Assembly: GCF_037076565.1 (NCBI RefSeq)
Contig: NZ_AP029028.1
Location: 2,728,001-2,792,000 of the forward strand
Direction of reading: 5' to 3'
DNA length: 64,000 bases
Source of the DNA: Herbaspirillum sp. DW155
GTDB lineage: Bacteria > Pseudomonadota > Gammaproteobacteria > Burkholderiales > Burkholderiaceae_D
This document shows positions 52,105 through 62,346 of the stretch, piece by piece (positions within the stretch are counted from its first letter, which is position 1; each line of letters starts with the position of its first letter). Under the pieces are notes generated by a model. The model searched no databases. It was given only the letters and a program-made list of their open reading frames with translations, and was not told where the DNA came from. Both the position numbers and the translations under genes were made by a program.

Positions 52105-54060
52105 ATGAAATATCACGCCAACAACACTTCATCATTTGCGCGGGCGTCGTCAATTGTCTTCACCGCCATGCTGCTGGGCGCCATGACGCAGACATCCTTC
52201 GCCCTGAGCAAAGAAATGGCAGGCCAGCGCAAGCTGGCGCAAGACCCGGTCTTCGAAGCCTCCATCACCGATCTCCAGGCGGCGCAGGATGCCGGGCGGA
52301 TAAGCGCACGCAGCCTGGTGCTGGCCTATCTCGCCCGTATCCGGGCCTATGATCAGCAAGGCCCGTAACTCAACACCATCGTCACGCTCAATCCCAAAGC
52401 GCTGGAAGAGGCAGACCAGCTCGACCGCGAGCGTCGCCAGTCAGGACCTCGCGGTCCCTTGCATGGCATACCTATCCTGGTCAAGGATAACTACGACACC
52501 GTGGACATGCCCACCACCGGCGGGACACTGGCCCTGGCCACTCTCCAAGCCCAGGCGGATGCTTTCCAGATCAAGCGTTTGCGCGAGGCCGGCGCGGTCA
52601 TCCTCGGCAAGACCACGATGCACGAACTGGCTGCCGGAGTGACTACAGTCTCCTCCCTGACAGGATTCACCCGTAATCCCTATGACCCGCGACGTGCTCC
52701 CGGTGGCTCCAGCGGCGGCACCGGTGCTGCCGTGGCGGCAAGTTTCGCTGCGGCGGGGATGGGCAGCGATACCTGTGGCTCGATTCGTATTCCGGCAGCG
52801 CATCAGAACCTGTTCGGCTTGCGCACTACCCGCGGATTGGCCAGCCGCAGCGGCGTCATGCCGCTCTCCTCGACTCAGGATGTCGCCGCGCCGCTGGCAA
52901 GGTCGGTGGAAGATCTTGCGATCATGCTGGATGCTACGGTGGGCAGCGATCCGCAGGACAGCTCCACCGTGGACGCCAATCGACACGTCCCCACGTCGTA
53001 TCGGGATGATTTGCGGGCCGACAGTCTGCAAGGTGCCAGGATCGGCGTCCTCCGCGCACTCTTCGGCACCGCGCCCGAGGATGCGGAAGTTTCTGCCGCC
53101 ATCAACAAGGCCCTGCAACAACTCAAGGACCAGGGCGCAATTGTCACCGACGTCACCATCCCGGAACTCGACGGCCTGCTCAGTGGCAGCAGCATTATTC
53201 CCTATGAATTCAAATATGACCTGGGCGCTTATCTCCAGAGTCATCCGGGTGCTCCGGTCAGCAGCCTTGGCGATATCCTGGCGCGGGGCATGGAGCACGA
53301 ACTGCTCGAGGCCGGATTGCGCCTGCGCAACAGCGTGGATCTGCAGAACCCGAAAGACAAGGAGGAGCTGGAGAAGGTCATGCATAAACGGAGCACCTTG
53401 AAGAGCCTGATGACCGATGTCATGCAGAGAAACCATCTCGATACGCTCGTCTACCCCACCATCCAGCGCAAGGCCGCCTTGCTTGGGGAGCCGCAAGGCG
53501 GCGCCATGAATTGCCAGCTGAGCGCCGCGACGGGATTGCCGGCGCTTGCCTTGCCGGTCGGCTTTACCGAAGACGGCTTGCCGGTATCGCTGGAGCTACT
53601 GGCGCCGGAATTTGCAGAGCCCGCCCTGCTCGGCCTTGCCTACGGATGGGAACAAAAGATCGGTCCACGGCGACCGCCGTTCAGCACACCCGCCCTGGTC
53701 GCAGGCAAAGCGCCGGGATTCAGGCGCGTCAAGCCCATCGTGCTGGAGCAGCCCGGTGATGCATCGGTACGCGTAGAGCTTTCCTACGACCCGGTCACCG
53801 CCCGGCTGGACTATCACGCCAGCGCCAGGAATGTAGCGGCGTCCGATGTGATCAGCCTGGCGCTGCAGCGCGGCGAGGCCGACAAGCCGGGGCCGGTGGT
53901 GGCAAACCTTCTGCGGCAATACCAGAAGAACGCCAAGGCATCGATCGTACTGCAGGGAAAAGACCGGGAAGCGCTGCTGGCAGGGAAGCTCTACGTGGAT
54001 TTCTATACACGAAGCGCTCCCTTGGGGACAGGCCGCCAGCCACTGGTGTTCGCTGATTGA
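52105..54060 (+). pseudogene. Amidase with in-frame nonsense codon
   Basis: A signal peptide-bearing amidase-signature protein of about 650 codons is interrupted by TAA at 52366-52368 (codon 88), and the same frame continues intact to 54060. Normal family sequence reads ...Q-Q-G-P-K-L-N, so a lysine codon has probably become stop. The rest is well preserved: catalytic Lys in L-V-K-D-N-Y and the Ser-rich G-G-S-S-G-G-T-G-A-A-V plus S-D-T-C-G-S-I-R. Restart at an internal ATG (52459) would lose signal and fold. The lesion looks recent. Confidence 0.85.
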
Positions 54061-54202
54061 CGATGCAACTGGCCGCCGCCGATCTTACTACCCGACATCA
54101 AGGAATACATATGTCAGGAAGAAATCATTCGTCAGCCAACACGTAACGAGGAGAGGCAACCAAGGAGGGCGGCCACGAGGCGCCCATTTCATCTCAAACG
54201 GT

Positions 54203-54373
54203 TCAAGCTCGTTGTTCACGCTCCCCATTCTCACTGATGAAATTGACTTCATCATCCTCAGAATTTTGGATACTGTTGGGCTTCACAAATATCGCAATGA
54301 AGACGGCAACAATCGCCGCGGAGATAAGGAACCAGAATGCATAGTCGAAGCTTTTGGTGACTGAGAGCGTCGC
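54203..54373 (-). pseudogene. C-terminal remnant of an MFS transporter
   Basis: About 55 codons ending at 54203 encode a last membrane helix (S-F-D-Y-A-F-W-F-L-I-S-A-A) and an acidic tail, as at the end of sugar or organic-acid MFS proteins. The frame upstream joins unrelated sequence, so only the tail survives. Confidence 0.55.
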
Positions 54374-55695
54374 CCGAGTCCTTCGGAGAAGAACCGACCA
54401 CCCCGCCGGCCAACTCCTCAATTTGTGACGCTCCGCCAATTCCTGTCGCAACTGCCGCCGGTGCGCCGTCAGCTGCGTGCCAGCGGGGACCTCATCGCAC
54501 CATTGTTCACCGAGCTTCTGGATCAGTTGAAGCAAGCGCTGCGGGATGGTCAGATCGAGCCCCAAGGCCACGCCGACAGCGCGCAAGCCGCGCTGGAAAC
54601 CGCCGGCATGGTCAATTGCGGCGAAAACTTCAAGCAGACGATATTCGAGACGGTCGGATTCAGCGTAGCCGCGTTAGCCAGCGTGGCGCGACCGGATCCC
54701 GCCGATGCGAAAAGAAGGGAGCGATTGTCCACATCAACGGTTTTTGTCTGCACACCGCGCGGCACTGAGGCTGGCCGGGACCGAGGGTGCAAGCCCGTTC
54801 AGCACCCCGCCGCCACGCAATGCGACGCACTTCGTCTACCAGGTCGACGCCGACCTCTACCGCCGAATTGATCATGTGCGTGGTCTGCATCGTCGACAAC
54901 ATCGGCCTCCCCCACATCCGCACCGGGCTAGTGATGAATTCGGACCTGGCAACGGGCGACGCCGACTTTCCCGATGCCGTCAGCGCTGCCATTGCGGCCA
55001 GTCCCAATCTGTCACGCTCGCTCACACCACAACGCTGCACTTTCTTTCCGGCTCACCTGGAGGTGGGCGGGTCGCCGCTGCCGGAGCCGGAACTGTTGTA
55101 GGTGCTGGCACGACACTACCAGCAATTCAGCTTCTCGGCGGTGCATTAGCCTACGGAACTGGTGAGGTCGCCGGGACACCCATGCTCATGGATGAACACG
55201 GCCGCCCGGCCCGCCATCCCGTCGGAAGGCCGACGTTAAACCTGATAGCACTTGCTAGCGGCTTGACCGCCGAACAGCCGAGTCACCGGCCCCTTCTATG
55301 AAGGCTTGGGTACAGAACGGCCGGACCAATTCCTCGGTGCTTCGGCAGCAATCAACCGCCGGGCTTGTCAAGGCTGTCCTGCGATGATGTCCCGGGTTCA
55401 TTCCCCGACCACCACCCTGCCTTACTTGCCGCCACCCGCCCTGGGCCAGGCAGCATCGCCCCCCCCGCATCCGTTCCATCCGACGCATCGGGCAGAGTCG
55501 CCAGAGCAGACCTCCACGCGAGCAGCAAAGCCGGGCGCGCGGGTTTCGAACACCTGGTGGAAGAAGGGCGCGGTCGAATCAATTTCGACATCGACAGTCC
55601 CACTGCCTTCTGCCTTCTGCCTTCTGCCTTCTGCCTTCTGCTGCAAAGGTGCGCGAATGACTTTGCCCGCTCGTGCGGCAAGACGCGCTTGGCCG
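54374..55695. other. Degraded region of gene fragments
   Basis: No intact gene is supported. On the minus strand, 54430-54650 reads without stops as R-L-E-Y-R-L-L-E-V-F and L-L-Q-L-I-Q-K-L-G-E-Q-W, a fragment of an unrecognised helical protein without start. From 54787 to 55100 a plus frame has coding-like composition but no recognisable motif. The five-fold heptamer repeat at 55604 lies inside this stretch. Confidence 0.5.
55604..55638. repeat. Heptanucleotide tandem repeat
   Basis: TGCCTTC is repeated five times without error, followed by a further TGC. Seven is not a multiple of three, so each copy gained or lost shifts any reading frame crossing it. Confidence 0.95.
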
Positions 55696-56417
55696 TTATC
55701 TCAGGCGGGGGATGGTCGGGTATCCCGTGACTAGGCGCCCCTGCCCTTGAATTTCGCGCTGTATCAGGATCTTGTCGACCCAGGCAGCCTTGTCACGTTC
55801 TGCTTGCTCCGCCTTTCGTTCCGCGGTGACCAACAGATTCTCCAGCATTTCGACTTGCCTTCGGGCAGTCGCTGCCTCAGTCCTGGCCTCGATAAGCGCT
55901 TGCTGAACTGTATCAAGCCGACGTTCGGCGTCAGCTTTTGTAAGACCCAAATCCTGTAGCTGGAGGTTTTTTTGATCACACTCGGAAATAACCTGGTGCA
56001 GTTCATTTGGGGCGTGAGCCAAGCCTTTGCGAAGCCGATCAAGTTCGGCCGCCTGTTGCGCTAGGCTGGCCTCCTGGCGCCTATAGGCGGCAATTTCCTG
56101 CTCCAGGCGGGCAAGACACTGCTCAAAAGCTTGCCGTTCTTCGGCGCGTTGCCGCGCAGCCGCTTCCTGGAAGTGCTCAAACTGCGCGCACGCCTGCGTC
56201 AATTGCTGATTCAGGGCATGAACTTCTGTGGCGCGATCAGCCAGCCGCTGGTGGAGTCCGGCGTTCTCAGTCTGTGCCGCAGTGAGGGCGAGCGCCCAGA
56301 ATGGAGCTCTTCATGGCTCATGCTCAGAGACTGCTGGGCCCGGGTGCATTCATCGGCCAATGCGTTGTGGGCTTGCCGCAGCCGTAAGCTGCCATCAGAA
56401 CACGGCAAAGACATCAT
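55696..56417 (-). pseudogene. Frameshifted coiled-coil protein remnant, KfrA-like
   Basis: Two adjacent minus-strand frames together encode a Gln/Glu/Ala-rich coiled coil. The first (56417 to about 56300) reads Q-A-H-N-A-L-A-D-E-C-T. The second continues with A-L-T-A-A-Q-T-E-N-A-G-L and runs to a stop at 55696. A frameshift lies near 56285-56310. The end (I-L-I-Q-R-E-I-Q-G-Q-G-R) is like KfrA-type plasmid DNA-binding proteins. The N-terminal DNA-binding part is missing. Confidence 0.6.
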
Positions 56418-56495
56418 CAGCGAAATAGCCCAGGTCCTCCGGGAGCATCGCTAGCCAGGCGAGGACTGGACTCTTCTGCAATAAGCTGTGAAGCC

Positions 56496-57377
56496 TCAGG
56501 CCAGGTCACGCAATTCATTAGCGATGGCGGCGTCGATTCGCCCGGCTCCCTCCGCAATGCGGATGCTGCGCAGGTAAAGCGTGCGATAAAACGCCAGATC
56601 CTCATCGCCCAATGCGGCCACGGACAGCATTTGTTTCATGACGGTGGCAACATCGCCACGCGATACCGGACCGGGCATGCTTGCCGCGACACCAGCGCTC
56701 TCCATCGCAGAAATCGTACCGCGCAGCAGTGGCAGCAGCGCACGCAAGGCGGCTTCTTCCGATGCTCCCCATGAGCGCCAGATCCTGATGGCCTCGTCCA
56801 ACAGGACGTTGACGTACTGAGATGCATACGCCGCTGCCGCGTGATATCGGCCGCGCGCTCCTGCGGGGATACGGTTTACCTCACATCCAAGCAACTGGGC
56901 AATATCCGCCAACCGCGCGCCCAAGGCCTCTCCCGCTTCGATGGTCACCACGCAGCCAGGCAAGGTCCGGGCCGCTGTGAGCGCATCGCCAAAGGTCTGC
57001 ATCGGATGGAAGCCGCCGATATCCGCACCATCGGCAGCGGCCTTGCCGAGCACCGATATCTCGGTGGCACCGCTGCAATGCACGACGCTACTGCCCGGGC
57101 GCCAGGAAAGACCCTCCACGGTCGGCGCTATCAGCGCGTCCGGCGTGGTCACGAAAATGAGGTCGCAGTGATCCGCTACCCCCTGTGCGGTGAGTACGCT
57201 GCAAGAGCGCATACGCATGGCCGTCTCGGCGGTCCGCGTTACCGAGCGGCTCGCCAGCGCATGGACATTGCCGCCGTGCGACTCCAGGCTCCAGGCGAGC
57301 GCCGTGCCAAGACGGCCCAGTCCTATGATGCCGATCTTGAGACGCCTTGCATCAGCGCGAGTGACAAGCGAGGTCAT
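56496..57377 (-). CDS. Rossmann-fold protein with DUF2520 domain
   Basis: This 293-residue protein has the N-terminal dinucleotide motif G-I-I-G-L-G-R-L-G-T near residues 16-25 and a C-terminal helical DUF2520 domain from about 150 with Y-H-A-A-A-A-Y-A-S-Q-Y. The family resembles pyrroline-5-carboxylate reductase and 6-phosphogluconate dehydrogenase-like oxidoreductases, but its reaction is not established. Its ATG overlaps the stop of the binding-protein gene upstream (57374-57377), so the two are one operon. Confidence 0.85.
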   Translation of the reverse strand: MTSLVTRADARRLKIGIIGLGRLGTALAWSLESHGGNVHALASRSVTRTAETAMRMRSCSVLTAQGVADHCDLIFVTTPDALIAPTVEGLSWRPGSSVVHCSGATEISVLGKAAADGADIGGFHPMQTFGDALTAARTLPGCVVTIEAGEALGARLADIAQLLGCEVNRIPAGARGRYHAAAAYASQYVNVLLDEAIRIWRSWGASEEAALRALLPLLRGTISAMESAGVAASMPGPVSRGDVATVMKQMLSVAALGDEDLAFYRTLYLRSIRIAEGAGRIDAAIANELRDLA

Positions 57378-58552
57378 CGCACGATCCCGATGGGTTCTTT
57401 CTTCCCGCCGCGGAACGTTGACAGCGTAAGCGCGCCCTGGAGAATATCGCCCTTCTCATCGAAAGCGATCGGTCCCGTCAGCCCCTTGATCTGTACTTTC
57501 GACACCTGCGGGAGATAGATGGCCGGATCCGCGGAGCCTGCCTTCATCATCGCGGCCACCAACACATTGACGGCATCGTAGGCGTTGGCTGCATAGAGTT
57601 GCACATCTACCCCATACCTCCGGCGGAACTCGGCCTTCCATTCAAGCATCTTTTTCTCGAATTCACCTTCTACGCCTCCGGCCTCTGCGCAGTAGACGAC
57701 ATCGTCCCCTAGAGCATCGCCTGACAGCTTCGCCATTTCACCAGTACACAGGCCATCGCCGCCAAGGAACTTGAGGTTGATTCCGAGGGCCTTCATCTGC
57801 CTGAGCATCGGTCCGCCTACTGCATCCTGGCCACCGAAGAAAATGACGTCGGCATGTGCCGCTTTCAATTTGGTCAGGATGGCATTGAAGTCGGTCGACT
57901 TGTCGGTCGTGAATTCGCGACCGACGATGCTTGCGTTGGCGGCTTTAGCCGCCTTCTCAAATTCGTCCGCAACACCTTGACCATAGGCAGTCCGGTCATC
58001 AATGATGGCGATCCTGCGGGCCTTGAGCGTGTTCACGGCAAAGCGAGCCATGGCGCCGCCCAACTGGATGTCGTCTGCCACCAGGCGAAACGCTGTCTTG
58101 AAACCCTGGCGCGTGTATTTGGGATTGGTCGAGGAGGGCGATATTTCCGGAATGCCAGCCGCACTGTAGATCTTTGATGCGGGAATGGTGACGCCCGAAT
58201 TGAAGTGGCCCACGACGCCATTGACCTTCATGTCGACGAATTTCTGGGCGATGGCTGTGCCTTGCTTCGGATCACCGGCATCGTCTTCCGATACCATTTC
58301 CAGGCGGACCCTGGTCTGCCCGATCACAAGGCCGCTCGCGTTGAGATCATCAATGGCCATCTTCACGCCCAGCTCATTGTCTTTTCCCAGATGCGCTATC
58401 GCGCCGCTCAGAGGCGCAGCAGTCGCGATCCGGACCACCGGGATATCGTCAGCCTGTACGGGCTTTGCGGAATCATTCATCTTGCCACAGGCCATCAGTA
58501 ACATCGATACGAGCAACACTGCAGTCCACTTTTTGTCCATGACGTTGTTCAC
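57374..58552 (-). CDS. Branched-chain amino acid-type ABC binding lipoprotein
   Basis: This 392-residue protein has a lipoprotein signal ending in L-L-M-A-C (Cys22). The mature part is a Leu/Ile/Val-binding fold: A-A-P-L-S-G near 48, H-L-G-K-D-N-E-L-G-V-K near 56 and the P-S-S-T-N-P near 133. Anchored to a membrane, it would deliver ligand to a LivHMGF transporter. No permease or ATPase gene is near, so it depends on a transporter elsewhere or has a sensing role. Confidence 0.85.
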   Translation of the reverse strand: MNNVMDKKWTAVLLVSMLLMACGKMNDSAKPVQADDIPVVRIATAAPLSGAIAHLGKDNELGVKMAIDDLNASGLVIGQTRVRLEMVSEDDAGDPKQGTAIAQKFVDMKVNGVVGHFNSGVTIPASKIYSAAGIPEISPSSTNPKYTRQGFKTAFRLVADDIQLGGAMARFAVNTLKARRIAIIDDRTAYGQGVADEFEKAAKAANASIVGREFTTDKSTDFNAILTKLKAAHADVIFFGGQDAVGGPMLRQMKALGINLKFLGGDGLCTGEMAKLSGDALGDDVVYCAEAGGVEGEFEKKMLEWKAEFRRRYGVDVQLYAANAYDAVNVLVAAMMKAGSADPAIYLPQVSKVQIKGLTGPIAFDEKGDILQGALTLSTFRGGKKEPIGIVR

Positions 58553-58770
58553 CCGATTGAGGTTGATGAAACACCGTGACGCCCACGAACATCGTCACGG
58601 TGACTCTGCCACTCTCTCAGGCCCGTTCCCACGGGATCGCAAATTCGAGATTAAGCGGGAGCAGGCCCTGTGGCAGCGTCAACATTATGGTGAGCAAATC
58701 CAGCGCGCCCTTTTACTGAACGGCCGCGTTTTATTGAAAAGTGCCCCGGTCTTCGCTTACCGGTCACCTG

Positions 58771-59772
58771 ATGGCGAACGAGGATCTTTTTCTGGCGCAA
58801 TTTTTGCTTCAGCCAGAAGACGATGACATCAGTTGGAGCCTGTCTATGTTGCCTTCAAAGTGGAAGCGGTACTCGGACTTTTACCAGGGCTCGGTCTACC
58901 AGACCTTCCCGCAAGAGCATCTGAGCAGTCCAGGGAAATTGCGATACGACCTGATCAAGGTGCAGCAGGGGCCGCACAACTTCTCTGATCCGGAAGTACC
59001 GGAAACGATTCTCGCCTTACCCTATCGTGTGAAGCAGCGCTGCACCTGGCGCTGGTCGATGGCCGGCCGACGCCACGAGGAAGCGGCCGAGCCCGGACGG
59101 CTGCTGGTCGTCCCGTCCGGTGTACAAAGTGAATGGGAAATTGATGGCGAGCGCGAGATTCTGATGCTGGTCATTCCCGATGCTACGGTACAGGCGGTGC
59201 TCGGCCAGACGCATGGTCGAAGCATCCGCGAGGCTTTTCGAAGGCTCAGCGAGAACTCATGGGAAGACACGTTCCTGAATGTATTACTACACCGGATGTG
59301 GAGTTGCGTCTCGGATGGCGCAGCCGCCAGCCGCCTGCTCAGCGACGGTTTACTGATTTCCGCCCTGTCGCAGCTGATGATCAAGGCCGATGCGCCGCTT
59401 GAGGCGGATCCGGCGGTGGCGCTGCCGCGCTGGCGACTCCAGCGGGTGATCAGTTTCGTGGACAATAATATCGACAGGAATGTGAGTCTGGAAGAGCTCG
59501 CGGCGGCGGCCGGTTTGAGTCGTCGCCACTTTGCCCGCAGCTTCCGCAGCGAGGTGGGCGAAACGCCGCATCGCTGGCTGATGGAGCGCCGACTTGAAAA
59601 AGCCAAGACATTGCTCGCCTCAACGGAGCAATCCCTCATTGATATCGCAATGAGCTGTGGCTTTGCCAGCCAAAGCCACTTCTCTACCGCCATGAAGCAA
59701 GCCACGGGCATGAGCCCGTACCACTGGCGCCAGCATCGCCGCGATCAGATCACATCGACACGCCAGCCATAA
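58771..59772 (+). CDS. AraC-family transcriptional regulator
   Basis: This 333-residue protein has an N-terminal cupin-like ligand domain (W-R-W-S-M-A-G-R-R near 90) and a C-terminal double helix-turn-helix from about 230 (A-G-L-S-R-R-H-F-A-R-S-F and I-A-M-S-C-G-F-A-S-Q-S-H-F). A GTG at 58741 is an alternative start. Divergent from the binding-protein operon, it overlaps the 3' end of the aminotransferase gene at 59745 by 28 bases (tail to tail). Confidence 0.85.
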   Translation: MANEDLFLAQFLLQPEDDDISWSLSMLPSKWKRYSDFYQGSVYQTFPQEHLSSPGKLRYDLIKVQQGPHNFSDPEVPETILALPYRVKQRCTWRWSMAGRRHEEAAEPGRLLVVPSGVQSEWEIDGEREILMLVIPDATVQAVLGQTHGRSIREAFRRLSENSWEDTFLNVLLHRMWSCVSDGAAASRLLSDGLLISALSQLMIKADAPLEADPAVALPRWRLQRVISFVDNNIDRNVSLEELAAAAGLSRRHFARSFRSEVGETPHRWLMERRLEKAKTLLASTEQSLIDIAMSCGFASQSHFSTAMKQATGMSPYHWRQHRRDQITSTRQP

Positions 59773-60809
59773 GGATCCTTGCCTGGCTGGGTATGCAGGC
59801 TGGTAATGGCAGCGTGCAGGCGTGCCGTTACTTTTCCGATCCGGCGTGCGCCGACTTCCAGCGTTTGGCCGCGATAGGTCAGTTGACCGATTGGCGATAC
59901 CACGGCTGCGGTTCCAACGCCCCATATTTCTTCAATGGTGCCGTTGCCAATCCCGGTCATCACGTCGTTGATGTCAATTGGCCGCTCGCTGACCTGCAGT
60001 CCCCATTTACGCAGGAGGGCCAGCGCCGTCATGCGTGTGACGCCAGCCAGGATCGAATCACTGAGGGGCGGGGTGATGATTTCGTTGCCAATTCTCAGCA
60101 TCACGTTCATGGTGCCGACTTCTTCCAGGAATCTTCGCTCCGTCGAATCCAGCCACAGCACCTGCGTGTAGCCCATCGATTTGGCCTCTTCACTGGCCAG
60201 AAGACTAGCGCCATAGTTGGCAGCGGCCTTGGCGGCGCCGATGCCCCCGCGAGCGGCGCGTACATGCTTGTCCGAAACGAGGATGCTGACCGGATTGGCG
60301 CCCTCTGCATAGTACGAACCGACCGGTGACAGGAAAATCATAAAGGTGTATTCGCTGGCCGGGCGTACGCCCATCAGCCCTTCCGTTCCGATCATCGTCT
60401 CGCGCACGTAGAGCGCCGTTCCTTTCTGGCGCGGGACCCACCGGCGATCCAGATCCACCAGCTGAACCATGGCAGCCAACACGCTCTGCGGATCCACTGC
60501 GGGCATACACAGCCGGGCCGTCGACTTGTTAATGCGTTCGATATGGTCGAGTGGCCGGAACAGGCGGATCACATCGTCGTCGCAGCGGTAAGCTTTGAAA
60601 CCGTCGAAGATCGATTGCCCATACTGGATGGCCGCACAGGACGGATGCAGGCTGAGCGGGCCAAAAGGAACGATCCTGTGGTTGTACCATCCCAGGCCCT
60701 GCTTGTAGTCCATCAGAAACATGTGGTCGGTAAAGTAGGCGCCGAAGGTATTTCCCACGTCCTCTGGTATCGGCTTAGGGTTCTGGCTGGTCGTGATTGG
60801 AAAGGGCAT
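59745..60809 (-). CDS. ilvE: Branched-chain amino acid aminotransferase, class IV
   Basis: This 354-residue PLP enzyme starts at 60809 with GAGGATGAC in front. Fold-type IV signatures are present: Q-S-I-F-D-G-F-K-A-Y near 71, the Schiff-base lysine in A-A-K-A-A-A-N-Y near 187, and E-V-G-T-M-N near 225 followed by T-P-P-L. The length is that of the longer IlvE subgroup. It probably interconverts branched-chain amino and keto acids. Gene context with a Liv-type binding protein supports that. Confidence 0.88.
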   Translation of the reverse strand: MPFPITTSQNPKPIPEDVGNTFGAYFTDHMFLMDYKQGLGWYNHRIVPFGPLSLHPSCAAIQYGQSIFDGFKAYRCDDDVIRLFRPLDHIERINKSTARLCMPAVDPQSVLAAMVQLVDLDRRWVPRQKGTALYVRETMIGTEGLMGVRPASEYTFMIFLSPVGSYYAEGANPVSILVSDKHVRAARGGIGAAKAAANYGASLLASEEAKSMGYTQVLWLDSTERRFLEEVGTMNVMLRIGNEIITPPLSDSILAGVTRMTALALLRKWGLQVSERPIDINDVMTGIGNGTIEEIWGVGTAAVVSPIGQLTYRGQTLEVGARRIGKVTARLHAAITSLHTQPGKDPYGWRVDVI

Positions 60810-61006
60810 GTCATCCTCAGTCAAACTGTGCAAGGGAGATCGGAATGGCTGCCGGTGCCGGAGAAGCAATCGGAGCCTGTTCACAGTGAGGCATATTAGG
60901 GAGGCAGTGCGCCTTTGGCTTTCATCAACGGGCCCGGCTTTACAGCAGAGAGACATGCTGCGGTGGGGCGCGCCGTCATCTTCGCTTGGACAGGAGCAGG
61001 CCGTAC

Positions 61007-61231
61007 TTAAGGATTGAAAGTACGCAGGTAAGCCAGGATGTCATCGATCTGCTTGTCGCTGCCCATCCCCCAGAAACGCATCTTGTTGCCCAGCACGACC
61101 TCGCTGGTCGCCTTGAGGTAGGTACGCAGCTTGTCTTCGGTCCAGATGAAACCGGCCGAGACCATCGCCGGGGAATACTTGAAATCGCTGGTGAACCCGG
61201 CCTTGCGCCCGATCACGTTGGTCAGGCTACA
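61007..61231 (-). pseudogene. 3' fragment of a class I cytochrome c
   Basis: The frame encodes the second half of a mitochondrial-type cytochrome c: N-V-I-G-R-K-A-G, the axial Met in N-K-M-R-F-W-G-M and the last helix D-D-I-L-A-Y-L. The heme motif C-x2-C-H and the front half are missing. Coding similarity ends near 61231, where sequence turns into the AT-rich leader of the next element. Confidence 0.75.
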
Positions 61232-61330
61232 CGCCCCGCCCCTTAGGACAACGGATGCTTCGCCAGCCTCGTTTTGACACGATAATATTAGTTATCTTTT
61301 ATTTTAAAAATTAAAACTGACGTTTTAACC

Positions 61331-61356
61331 TTACATAACGTTAGGACTGTATGTAA
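61331..61356. promoter_or_regulatory. Dyad in the AT-rich leader of the kfrA-like gene
   Basis: TTACATA (61331-61337) and TATGTAA (61350-61356) form an inverted repeat about 35 bases before the ATG at 61391, within a stretch of about 65 bases that is over 70 percent AT. KfrA proteins repress their own genes at such sites, so autoregulation is a reasonable inference. Confidence 0.55.
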
Positions 61357-61390
61357 TATAGGGATATTCGTCCGCCAACGGAGCCTCTCT

Positions 61391-62344
61391 ATGTCCCGCC
61401 CCGCCATTGCCTCCCCCGATCAGATCCGTTCGACCATCCTGTCGATGCTGGCCGAGGCCCATGACTCATCCCCGCCGACCCGCGAGCGCTTTCGCCGCAT
61501 CGTCTCGGTACGCAAGTTGAAGGATCGGCTTGGCGGCGGCGATCCGGCGACGCTCGGCCGGACCATAAACGCGATTGAATCGGAAATTATCAGCGCCGGC
61601 TTGGCCGACATGGCTCTCCCAGATATACCGGCAGATATTTCCGATCTCATGCGCCAGCTTTGGCAGGCGGCGGTGTCTTCGCAGCTCGATGATGTCGTAA
61701 AGCTCAAGCTCGAGGCCCAGCAATCGATCGAGACCGCCCAAGAGACCGTGGCCGAGGCAAATATGCGGGTGGATATGTTGCGCGAAGAATTGGATGCGAT
61801 ACGCGCGCTTCTTTCTATGCGGGACCAAGAGGTGGCCCAAGCACGCGCCGAGTTGGTGGCAGCACATGCGAGCGTGGCATCGATGCAGGTAGATTTGAAG
61901 TCAACCCAGGCCGCACTGCATGAGTCACGTGAGCAAAGTGCCGCTGCCGCACAGATTCATCAAGAAAGCCTGGTGGCAGCACAGCAGCGATATGAAGGCT
62001 TGTCCAAGCAACTGCTCCAAGAAACGGCATTGCAGCGGCAGCAGTTTCAACAGGAACAGAGCCGGCTGAGCTCACAGCTAAAATTTGCAGAGCGACGCAT
62101 TTCGACGCTAGAAGAAGCTATTTCTCATGCCGAAGCGGACGCTGCTTCAGAACGCGATAAGCGACAGGCCGCCGTGGGTGAAGCCACCGCACTGAAGGCT
62201 GTCAACGCAAGTCAGCGTTCCCAACTGGAAGAAATCATGCGCTCCACTCTGGCCAACGCTGCAACAACGCGGCACCGGCGCTCGCCAGCACCTGCCGAGC
62301 CCCCAGGCAGCAAGCAGCCAGCACCCCGCCGCAAAGGCGGCTGA
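61391..62344 (+). CDS. KfrA-like DNA-binding coiled-coil protein
   Basis: This 317-residue protein has an N-terminal DNA-binding part (residues about 1-90, with R-R-I-V-S-V-R-K-L-K-D-R-L-G-G-G-D) of the plasmid replication region/KfrA N-terminal type. A long coiled coil (about 100-285) follows, rich in Gln, Glu and Ala, and then a basic tail. KfrA proteins bind DNA beside their gene and organise plasmid or integrated-element DNA. It lies two bases before an integrase gene, so the two are one transcription unit. Confidence 0.85.
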   Translation: MSRPAIASPDQIRSTILSMLAEAHDSSPPTRERFRRIVSVRKLKDRLGGGDPATLGRTINAIESEIISAGLADMALPDIPADISDLMRQLWQAAVSSQLDDVVKLKLEAQQSIETAQETVAEANMRVDMLREELDAIRALLSMRDQEVAQARAELVAAHASVASMQVDLKSTQAALHESREQSAAAAQIHQESLVAAQQRYEGLSKQLLQETALQRQQFQQEQSRLSSQLKFAERRISTLEEAISHAEADAASERDKRQAAVGEATALKAVNASQRSQLEEIMRSTLANAATTRHRRSPAPAEPPGSKQPAPRRKGG

Positions 62345-62346
62345 TC

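Noticed and set aside
55604-55638. Repeat array considered as CRISPR
   Set aside because: The units are seven bases long and contiguous, with no spacers and no cas genes nearby.
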